The notes beneath the pieces are model-generated. The model worked only from the letters and a program-made list of their open reading frames with translations. It was not told the DNA's origin and did not search any database. 64,000 nucleotides of DNA from Pseudomonas karstica (GTDB taxonomy: Bacteria; Pseudomonadota; Gammaproteobacteria; Pseudomonadales; Pseudomonadaceae). Position 1 is the stretch's first letter, and each line of letters starts with the position of its first letter. The position numbers and the translations under genes were made by a program. The stretch is from positions 1 through 64,000 of the forward strand of contig NZ_WLYI01000029.1 in NCBI RefSeq assembly GCF_009707515.1. Reading direction: 5' to 3'. Shown piece after piece: positions 43,659 through 50,611 of this stretch.

Positions 43659-45989
43659 GTGAATTTGCGATTAGTTGCGCGCTGGATCCTCGCCAGTGTG
43701 GTGCTGGTGATTGCCTTGCCATGGCTTGCAGACCAAATCTGGCCGCTGCCCTTGCCCAAGGATGACCAGGCTCGCGTGGTGCTGGCCGAAGATGGTACAC
43801 CGTTGTGGCGTTTCGCCGATGCCAACGGCGTGTGGCGCTATCCTGTGCAAACCCGTGAGGTGTCGCCGTACTACCTCGATGCGCTGCTGACTTATGAAGA
43901 CCGCTGGTTCTACCAGCACCCCGGCATCAACCCGTTGGCCCTGGTGCGCGCCACCTGGCAAAACCTCAGCGATGCACGTGTGGTGTCGGGTGGCAGCACG
44001 TTGTCGATGCAAGTGGCGCGTTTGCTCGATCCCCATTCGCGCACCTTCCACGGCAAGTTGTGGCAACTGTGGCGCACTGCCCAGTTGGAATGGCACTTAT
44101 CCAAGGACCAGATCCTCAACCTGTACCTGAACCGCGCGCCTTTTGGTGGAACCTTGCAAGGCGTGGCGGCCGCCAGTTGGGCGTATCTGGGCAAATCACC
44201 GCAGCACCTGACCCATGCCGAGGCTGCAATGCTCGCGGTATTGCCCCAGGCACCCAGCCGCTTGCGCCCGGATCGCCACCCGCGACGTGCCCAGCAAGCG
44301 CGGGACAAGGTGTTGCGCCGGCTGGCCGAGTTTCAGGTGTGGCCGCAGGCTGCCGTCGATGAAGCCCTGGAGGAACCCTTGCTGCTGGCGCCACGCCTGG
44401 AGCCGAGCCTGGCGCCATTGCTGGCGCGCCGTTTGAACCGGCCTGACAGCCCGCCGCTGATACGCACCACCCTGGACGCCACCCTGCAGCGTCGTCTTGA
44501 AGACTTGTTGCTGGGCTGGCGCGCCCGTTTGCCTGAGCACACTTCGGCGGCGATCCTGGTGGTGGAGGAAGAAACCATGGCGGTACGAGCTTACCTGGGG
44601 TCGGTGGACATCAACGATGCCCGGCGCTTCGGCCATGTCGACATGATCAGCGCCCTGCGTTCGCCGGGCTCCACCTTGAAACCCTTCCTTTATGGCATGG
44701 CTTTGGACGCTGGGCTGATTCACTCCGAATCGCTGCTGCAGGACGTTCCAAGGCGTTACGGCGATTATCGACCGGGTAACTTTTCCATGGGGTTCAGCGG
44801 CGCGGTGCCGGCCAGTACTGCGTTGTCCAGCTCCTTGAACTTGCCGGCGGTGCAGTTGCTGGAAGCCTACGGGCCGAAACGTTTTGCTGGCCAAATGCGC
44901 ATCGCGGGTATGCCTCTGGCATTGCCGGTGCTGGCGGAACCGAACCTGGCGCTGATCCTTGGTGGCGCCGGCAGCCGCCTGGAGGACCTGGTCAGTGGTT
45001 ACAGTGCCTTTGCCCGGGACGGCAAGAGCGCCACCCTTCGCCTGCAACCGGACGATGTGCTGCGCGAACGCCCCTTGTTGTCCCCAGGTTCGGCGTGGAT
45101 TGTGCGGCGCATTCTCAGTGGCCTGGCGCGACCTGACCGCGACCCCCGGGCCGAGTTGGTACAGCGTCCGGCGCTGGCCTGGAAAACCGGCACCAGTTAT
45201 GGCTTTCGCGATGCCTGGGCGATTGGCGTCGGGCCGCGCTATCTGATCGGTGTGTGGATCGGCCGTCCGGATGGCACTCCGGTGCCCGGTCAGTTCGGCC
45301 TGGCTTCGGCGGCGCCGTTGATGTTGCAAGTACACGACGTGCTGACCAATCGTGACAGCCAGCGCGGTATCAGTGCCGGGGTCAAACCGGTGCCGATGAA
45401 CGTCGGCGTCGCTGCCATCTGCTGGCCCCTGGGCCAACCCATGAGTCGCAGCGATCCCAATTGCCGTCGTCAGCGCTTCGCCTGGACCCTGGATAACACC
45501 ACGCCGCCGACGTTGCAGGCGCTGGACCAGCCGTTGAGTGTCGGGTTGATGGAGAAAGTCTGGGTCAATGCCAAAGGGTTGCGGGTGGACGCCAATTGCC
45601 CGGGGGCAGTGTCTCGGGATATCGCTGTGTGGCCAGCGCCGCTGGAGCCCTGGTTACCGCGAGTGGAGCGCCGTGATGCACGAATCCCGGCGGCCGATCC
45701 TGATTGCCCGCCACCGGCGCTGGCGGCGTCTTCGCCGCTGTCTATTGTCGGTGTGCGCGAAGGAGACCGGCTGCGGCTTCCCGCTGGCAGCCAGCAGCAA
45801 CTGCGGCTGAAAATCTCCGCCCTGGGCGGCAGTGGCCGACGCTGGTGGTTCCTCAATGGCGCGCCGCTGGGGGATAGCGCCAATCAGGACAGCATCCATG
45901 CCAGTTTCGAGCAGTTGGGGCGTTATCAACTCAGTGTGCTCGATGCAGCCGGCCAGACGGCACGAGTGGAGTTCAGCGTGGTGGATTGA
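43659..45989 (+). CDS. pbpC: Penicillin-binding protein 1C
   Basis: 776-aa bifunctional peptidoglycan synthase. One N-terminal TM helix (residues ~6-24). The glycosyltransferase-51 domain has EDRWFYQHPGINPLA, GGSTLSMQVARLL and KDQILNLYLNRAPFGG. The transpeptidase has SPGSTLKPF (SxxK), SSSLN (SxN) and KTGTS (KTG). A C-terminal BiPBP_C immunoglobulin-like domain covers ~690-776. The start is a GTG at 43659. The gene partners with the upstream alpha-2-macroglobulin, presumably repairing wall damage while the macroglobulin traps proteases. Confidence 0.94.
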   Translation: MNLRLVARWILASVVLVIALPWLADQIWPLPLPKDDQARVVLAEDGTPLWRFADANGVWRYPVQTREVSPYYLDALLTYEDRWFYQHPGINPLALVRATWQNLSDARVVSGGSTLSMQVARLLDPHSRTFHGKLWQLWRTAQLEWHLSKDQILNLYLNRAPFGGTLQGVAAASWAYLGKSPQHLTHAEAAMLAVLPQAPSRLRPDRHPRRAQQARDKVLRRLAEFQVWPQAAVDEALEEPLLLAPRLEPSLAPLLARRLNRPDSPPLIRTTLDATLQRRLEDLLLGWRARLPEHTSAAILVVEEETMAVRAYLGSVDINDARRFGHVDMISALRSPGSTLKPFLYGMALDAGLIHSESLLQDVPRRYGDYRPGNFSMGFSGAVPASTALSSSLNLPAVQLLEAYGPKRFAGQMRIAGMPLALPVLAEPNLALILGGAGSRLEDLVSGYSAFARDGKSATLRLQPDDVLRERPLLSPGSAWIVRRILSGLARPDRDPRAELVQRPALAWKTGTSYGFRDAWAIGVGPRYLIGVWIGRPDGTPVPGQFGLASAAPLMLQVHDVLTNRDSQRGISAGVKPVPMNVGVAAICWPLGQPMSRSDPNCRRQRFAWTLDNTTPPTLQALDQPLSVGLMEKVWVNAKGLRVDANCPGAVSRDIAVWPAPLEPWLPRVERRDARIPAADPDCPPPALAASSPLSIVGVREGDRLRLPAGSQQQLRLKISALGGSGRRWWFLNGAPLGDSANQDSIHASFEQLGRYQLSVLDAAGQTARVEFSVVD

Positions 45990-45999
45990 CCTTACTCAC

Positions 46000-46094
46000 G
46001 GTAGGCGCGAGCGTGCTCGCGAAAAAACTGCAGGCCCCGCGACCCACCTGGCGTGCTGCGTTAACGTTTTTCGCGAGCGAGCTCGCTCCTACAC
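46000..46094. repeat. REPIN after pbpC
   Basis: Arms GTAGGCGCGAGCGTGCTCGC and GCGAGCGAGCTCGCTCCTAC flank a ~55-base centre, 11 bp past the pbpC stop. Confidence 0.88.
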
Positions 46095-46161
46095 ATGCGC
46101 ATTACGCACGCTTGCCTTCCCCGCTCATCCGCCCGAAGCTATACACCTTCAGGAGCCCCCC

Positions 46162-46470
46162 ATGAACCTCGAACATCTCACCGAACGCCTGCATCGCATC
46201 CGCGATAACAATGATTGGAAGCAATTCCACAGCCCGAAAAACCTGGCCATGGCCGCCAGTGTGGAAATGGCCGAGTTGGTGGAAATTTTCCAATGGCTGA
46301 GCGAAGACCAGTCGCGTCAGTTGCCTGCCGACAAGCTCGCCCATGCCGGTCAGGAGGTGGGTGATATCGTGCTGTATCTGCTGTTGCTGTGCAGCGAACT
46401 GGGGTTGGATATGGACCAAGTGGTACGCGCCAAGCTGGCTGACAGCGAACGGCGGTTTGCCCATGAGTGA
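46162..46470 (+). CDS. MazG-like nucleotide pyrophosphohydrolase
   Basis: 102-aa all-alpha NTP-PPase of the single-domain MazG/RS21-C6 type. Metal-binding acidic motifs are visible: SVEMAELVEIFQW (ExxE) and HAGQEVGDIVLYLLLLCSELG (ExxD). These enzymes hydrolyse non-canonical or excess (d)NTPs to monophosphates. CAGGAG precedes the ATG by 6-7 bases. The last 8 bp overlap the methyltransferase gene, so translation is coupled. Confidence 0.88.
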   Translation: MNLEHLTERLHRIRDNNDWKQFHSPKNLAMAASVEMAELVEIFQWLSEDQSRQLPADKLAHAGQEVGDIVLYLLLLCSELGLDMDQVVRAKLADSERRFAHE

Positions 46471-47212
46471 CCGTCATTTCGACCAATTGGCCACCCGGTT
46501 TGCCGAGAAAATCTACGGCGGGGCCAAGGGCGCGATTCGCCTGGCGGTGTTGCAGGCCGACCTTGTTGAAGCGCTGCCGGATCGCCCGCTGCGGGTGCTG
46601 GATATCGGCGCCGGCCTGGGTCATATGTCGCTGTGGCTGGCTGAGCGTGGTCATCATGTGACCTTGGCCGAACCCGCCGAGCCGATGCTCGAAGGCGCCC
46701 GTCAACGCTTTGCCGACGCTGGGCACACGGCGACTTTTATCCAGGCGCCCTGGCAGGATCTGTTGGGCCAGCTCACCGAACCCTACGACCTGGTGCTCTG
46801 CCACGCCGTGCTGGAATGGCTGGCCGAGCCTCACGCGATCCTGCCGGTGTTGCACCAACTGACGGTGCCCGGCGGCTGGTTATCCCTGGCTTTTTACAAC
46901 CGCGATGCGTTGATTTACCGCAATTTGCTCAAGGGCCACTTTCGCAAAATGCGCAAGAATGACATGGCCGGCGAAAAGCAGAGCCTGACCCCGCAACAGC
47001 CCCTTGACCCTCGGGAGTTGGCGGCGCAACTAGAGGGCCTGTGGCAGGTCGAAACCCAGAGTGGCGTGCGGGTGTTCCACGACTATATGCCGGGGGAGTT
47101 CCAGGCTCGTGTCGCGTTGCAGGACTTGTTGGAGATGGAGCTCGCTCACCGTCGTCACCCAAGCTTTGCCGGGCTTGGGCGTTATTTGCACTGGATCTGC
47201 CGTCCGGTTTAA
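46463..47212 (+). CDS. cmoM: tRNA 5-carboxymethoxyuridine methyltransferase CmoM-like
   Basis: 249-aa class-I SAM methyltransferase of the SmtA/CmoM group. SAM-binding LRVLDIGAGLGHMSLWLAERG, acidic loop LAEPAEPML, and PYDLVLCHAVLEWLAEP followed by GGWLSLAFYNRDALIYRNLLKG are typical. CmoM methylates the carboxyl of cmo5U at tRNA wobble position 34. The assignment rests on the characteristic FYNxxALxxxNLLKGHF block; a different SAM-dependent role is possible. It overlaps the MazG-like gene. Confidence 0.8.
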   Translation: MSDRHFDQLATRFAEKIYGGAKGAIRLAVLQADLVEALPDRPLRVLDIGAGLGHMSLWLAERGHHVTLAEPAEPMLEGARQRFADAGHTATFIQAPWQDLLGQLTEPYDLVLCHAVLEWLAEPHAILPVLHQLTVPGGWLSLAFYNRDALIYRNLLKGHFRKMRKNDMAGEKQSLTPQQPLDPRELAAQLEGLWQVETQSGVRVFHDYMPGEFQARVALQDLLEMELAHRRHPSFAGLGRYLHWICRPV

Positions 47213-47236
47213 ACGGCGCAAATTGCGGAGGTCGAA

Positions 47237-47842
47237 ATGAAACGCTGTGTTGGATTGATTTTGCTGTCCCTGGGCCTGGGCGCCTGTTCCAGCAACAACC
47301 CTTATGTTGCGGCCTCCAACCCCATGCCCCCGGCGCCTGCCCAAGCGGCCGCCACCTTTGATCGCAGTGCCTACCCGGCGCCGGTGCGTGATTACGGCGC
47401 CTATCGCAATTGGGCCTGGCGCAACGGCCAACTGCCGGCGGGCACGGCCTGGGCTGACTCGGCACAGGTCGCCGAAGCGGTCAGCGGTGCCCTGGACCAA
47501 CGCGGCTTGCGCCCGTTGCATGACAACCGGCCACCAGACTTGCTGGTCAGTGCCGATGTACGCCTGGAGAAGCGTCTGCGCCAGGTCCAGGACGATTATG
47601 GTTACGGCTATGGTGGCTACAACCGTTATGGCAATGGCTACGGCATGTACAACAGCGTGCCAGTGGTGCGCACCTATGAGGTGCAGGTCGTGGTGGTGCG
47701 GGTCAACCTGTTCGACGCCCGCAGTGGCCAGCCGGTGTGGAGCGCCAGTGCCGAAACCGGCAGCCAGGGCAGCCTCGGCGAGCGCGGTGATGCCTTGCGC
47801 CAGGCTGTGCAAAAGGCGATGACGGCGTATCCTCCCAGTTAG
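47237..47842 (+). CDS. DUF4136 lipoprotein, copy 1
   Basis: 201 aa. Lipobox LGLGAC gives a lipidated cysteine at residue 17. The DUF4136 pattern is YGAYRNWAWRNG, VSGALDQRGLRP, PDLLVSADVRLEKR, VVVVRVNLFDARSGQPVW and ALRQAVQKAMTAYPPS. A glycine/tyrosine-rich stretch (residues ~122-140, YGYGYGGYNRYGNGYG) interrupts the domain. Likely an outer-membrane or periplasmic lipoprotein; no function is known for the family. It is the first of a tandem pair with the next gene. Confidence 0.82.
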   Translation: MKRCVGLILLSLGLGACSSNNPYVAASNPMPPAPAQAAATFDRSAYPAPVRDYGAYRNWAWRNGQLPAGTAWADSAQVAEAVSGALDQRGLRPLHDNRPPDLLVSADVRLEKRLRQVQDDYGYGYGGYNRYGNGYGMYNSVPVVRTYEVQVVVVRVNLFDARSGQPVWSASAETGSQGSLGERGDALRQAVQKAMTAYPPS

Positions 47843-47889
47843 CAGCTATTCTCATTTCAAGCTCGGGGCCGCCCCTTGGAGAAAGAATC

Positions 47890-48447
47890 ATGTTTTGTCG
47901 TATCGCGTTGCTCGCTTTTGTTGTGCTGCTGGGCGGTTGCCAGACCAGCCAGGTGAACCACGACTTTGACGCCAGCCGGGACTTTGCCGCCTACCGCAAC
48001 TGGAGCTGGAAAGAACCGGCCTTGCAGTACCGGCCCGATGATCCGCGGATCAAGAGTGACCTCACCGAACAGCGGATTCGCCAGGCCGTGGGCGAGCAAC
48101 TCGACCAGCGCGGCTTGCGTCCGGCGACGCCCGGTACCAGGGCGGATCTGAATATACAGGCGTACCTGATCGTCGAAGACCGTCAGCAGCAAGTCAGCAC
48201 CAATTATGGCGGCGCCTGGGGCGGCCCGTGGAACGGGTATTGGGGCGCGCCGATGTACAACGAGACCCGCAATATCACCTACAAGGTCGCGACCCTCCAG
48301 ATTGATTTGCTGGACGGCAAGGACGGCAAGCTGGTGTGGCGCGGCAGCGATGAGCAAATCCTCAGCGGCACCCCCAGCCCTCAGGATCGCAGCGCCGCGA
48401 TCCGGGCAACGGTGACCAAGGTGCTGTCCAACTATCCGCCGCATTGA
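47890..48447 (+). CDS. DUF4136 lipoprotein, copy 2
   Basis: 185 aa, lipobox VLLGGC. It shares with copy 1 the pattern FAAYRNWSWKEP, VGEQLDQRGLRP, ADLNIQAYLIVEDR, TLQIDLLDGKDGKLVWRGSDEQ and AIRATVTKVLSNYPPH, so the two arose by duplication. Copy 2 has a Trp/Gly-rich insert (GGAWGGPWNGYWGAP) where copy 1 has its Gly/Tyr-rich one. GGAG lies 8 bases before the ATG and the 47-bp gap suggests one transcript. Confidence 0.82.
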   Translation: MFCRIALLAFVVLLGGCQTSQVNHDFDASRDFAAYRNWSWKEPALQYRPDDPRIKSDLTEQRIRQAVGEQLDQRGLRPATPGTRADLNIQAYLIVEDRQQQVSTNYGGAWGGPWNGYWGAPMYNETRNITYKVATLQIDLLDGKDGKLVWRGSDEQILSGTPSPQDRSAAIRATVTKVLSNYPPH

Positions 48448-48498
48448 TGGAATCCCAGATAAGAGTGTTTGCCCGCCTCTTGTGATTCCCTTTCCTCC

Positions 48499-48523
48499 GC
48501 CAGTCGCCTTCATGGCGACTGGC
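48499..48523. terminator. Perfect hairpin between DUF4136 pair and tadG
   Basis: GCCAGTCGCC and GGCGACTGGC form a 10-bp perfect stem with a 5-base loop, 51 bp past the copy-2 stop. No T tract follows, so termination is plausible but unproven. Confidence 0.45.
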
Positions 48524-48607
48524 CAGCGCAGCCGCCAACCCTTGTCTACACTGCTGTTCAACACAGGAGAGTAAGCGCCCGGCCGCTCGCCGGCAAAGGA
48601 GCCCCCG

Positions 48608-50611
48608 ATGTCTCCCCGACTTGAATACTCCAGGCAGCGCGGTGCCATTGGCCTGATGGCGGTCGGCACCTTGGCGCTGGCGCTGGTGTGCATGTTGTTG
48701 GTGGTGGACAGCGGGCGGTTGTATCTGGAGAAGCGTAAGTTGCAAAACGTGGCCGATATGGCGGCGTTGGAAGCTGCCGGCCTCGGCGGCCAGTGCACGC
48801 CAACTAACACCGCTACCGACTACGCCAAACAAAATGCCACGCGCAACGGTTTTACCGTGGTTGCCAACGACAGCAGCCGGGGGCTGGTAGTGGATTGCGG
48901 CAGACTCTCGACCAACGCCAGCAACATACGGGTATTCAGCGCCGATGCCAGTAAAAACGAAGCCATACGTGTGGTGGCGACACATACTCTGACAACCAGT
49001 CTTGCCAATGGCGTATGGAACCTGTTCAAGGGGCAGGCATTGGGGAATACGACGTTGACCGCGACGGCGGTTGCGGCGCTGGCGCCACCGGTGGCTTCGC
49101 TGACCATCCAGAGTACGACAATCGACGTAGACTCCAACAAGTCCGTCATTCTCAATAGTCTGTTCGGTGGTTTGTTGGGTGGCAGTTTGAATATATCGGC
49201 GGCAGGCTGGAATGGCCTGATTGCCTCCGATATTTCCCTGCTGAGTTATCTGAACCAGTTGAAAGTCGACCTTGGGCTTACGGCGGTTGGCTACTCGCAA
49301 GTGCTGGGCAACACCATCCATGTCAGCCAACTGTTTCAATCCGCGATCAATGTGCTGGATCCTACTCATACCCTGGGTGCGACGGTGACCATTGCCAGTT
49401 TGCAGGCACTCAATGTGGCGGCAGGTACTACCCAGGTGGTCCTGGGCAATGTACTGCAGGTTGTCAGTGGCACCGATGTTTCGGCGCTCGCGGTGAACGT
49501 GAAGGTATTCGACCTGATCGAGGGCTTCGTACAGCTGGCTAACAAGACCAATGGTTTGGTGGCCAGTTTTCCGATCAACTTGCCGGGTCTGGCACAGATC
49601 ACTGCCAAGGTTCAGGTGCTGCAACCACCGCAGATGTCGGCGATCGGCAGTCCTGCCAAAGCAATTGCTGTTGGGCACAATCCGCAGTCTGGGCCAAATC
49701 GTATTTATGTGCAGACGGCTCAACTGCGAGTTCTATTGTCGATCGGCTTGCCGGTGCTGGATTCGTTGGCGCCTTTGACAAACGCAGTGACCGGGCTGGT
49801 CGGGCCGCTGACCAGCACCTTGAGTTCGCTGCTGCAACTTAATCTGGTAGGCGTGATTGATGGTTTGACCTGTTTGCTGGGAGCGTCCTGCACGATGCCT
49901 GATCTGCAAATTCTACCGCCCCCTCTGAAGATCGACGTGGCGCTGGATGCTGCCAATGGCAGCAGTTGGGTCACCGGTTATAGTTGCGCCAACCCCGCGA
50001 GTAAAACTCTGACGACCAATACCACGACGGCGCTGGCGACTTTGAAAGTCGGCAATATTGACCCCTCCAGCGTGTTCGGCAACAGCCAGACACCGTCACA
50101 AATTCAACTTCTTCCTATAAAATTGGTGGATATCGGCACCATGACCTGTCGCCGGTTGCTGATTTTCAATGACTGCAGTCCTCGTGTGCCCTCTGTAGGT
50201 GGCGGTATTGCCTTGTCGGTCGATACTAAGGTGGCGGAAAATGCCAATACGTCGGTGACCCACACCTATGTCTCACCCGGCTTGAAGGATATTGGACAGC
50301 AGCCGCTTTATTACCCCTATGTCACGACTAACCTGGTCACCAACCTCTCGGATACGGTGGCGGGTATCAACATTCAGATGTACGGCCCGACACCTGGCAA
50401 CTCGAACTTGCTGGGTGATGTTATCGGTGGCCTTGGGTCGATTCTGAGCAACGTCAGTTCACTCCTGATCGCTACGATAAAAACTGTGCTGGGCCCTCTG
50501 TTGGATACGGTGCTTAACACCCTGTTACTGGGGCTGGGTATCGACGTCAATCAGGTCGAGGTGGGTGCTAACCTGAGTTGTCACACTGGCCGTGCCTACC
50601 TGGTGATCTAA
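48608..50611 (+). CDS. tadG: TadG-like Flp pilus assembly protein
   Basis: 667 aa. The N-terminal Tad module (RQRGAIGLMAVGTLALALVCMLLVVDSGRLYLEKRKLQNVADMAALEAA, residues ~10-60) is the signature of TadG-like proteins, one TM helix with pseudopilin character. The rest is a long Ser/Thr/Asn-rich, cysteine-poor extracytoplasmic region of unknown structure with Cys at a few sites near ~420-520. It probably anchors or matures the Flp fibre. In P. aeruginosa the tadG gene (PA4297) lies next to pprB; here it is beyond pprA and convergent with it, the two stop codons overlapping by two bases. Confidence 0.82.
   Translation: MSPRLEYSRQRGAIGLMAVGTLALALVCMLLVVDSGRLYLEKRKLQNVADMAALEAAGLGGQCTPTNTATDYAKQNATRNGFTVVANDSSRGLVVDCGRLSTNASNIRVFSADASKNEAIRVVATHTLTTSLANGVWNLFKGQALGNTTLTATAVAALAPPVASLTIQSTTIDVDSNKSVILNSLFGGLLGGSLNISAAGWNGLIASDISLLSYLNQLKVDLGLTAVGYSQVLGNTIHVSQLFQSAINVLDPTHTLGATVTIASLQALNVAAGTTQVVLGNVLQVVSGTDVSALAVNVKVFDLIEGFVQLANKTNGLVASFPINLPGLAQITAKVQVLQPPQMSAIGSPAKAIAVGHNPQSGPNRIYVQTAQLRVLLSIGLPVLDSLAPLTNAVTGLVGPLTSTLSSLLQLNLVGVIDGLTCLLGASCTMPDLQILPPPLKIDVALDAANGSSWVTGYSCANPASKTLTTNTTTALATLKVGNIDPSSVFGNSQTPSQIQLLPIKLVDIGTMTCRRLLIFNDCSPRVPSVGGGIALSVDTKVAENANTSVTHTYVSPGLKDIGQQPLYYPYVTTNLVTNLSDTVAGINIQMYGPTPGNSNLLGDVIGGLGSILSNVSSLLIATIKTVLGPLLDTVLNTLLLGLGIDVNQVEVGANLSCHTGRAYLVI

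Noticed and set aside
43168..46094. Possible CRISPR-like repetition of GTAGGAGCGAGC around the alpha-2-macroglobulin and pbpC genes
   Set aside because: Only two copies here, each a symmetrical REPIN hairpin with genes between them; no spacers or cas genes.
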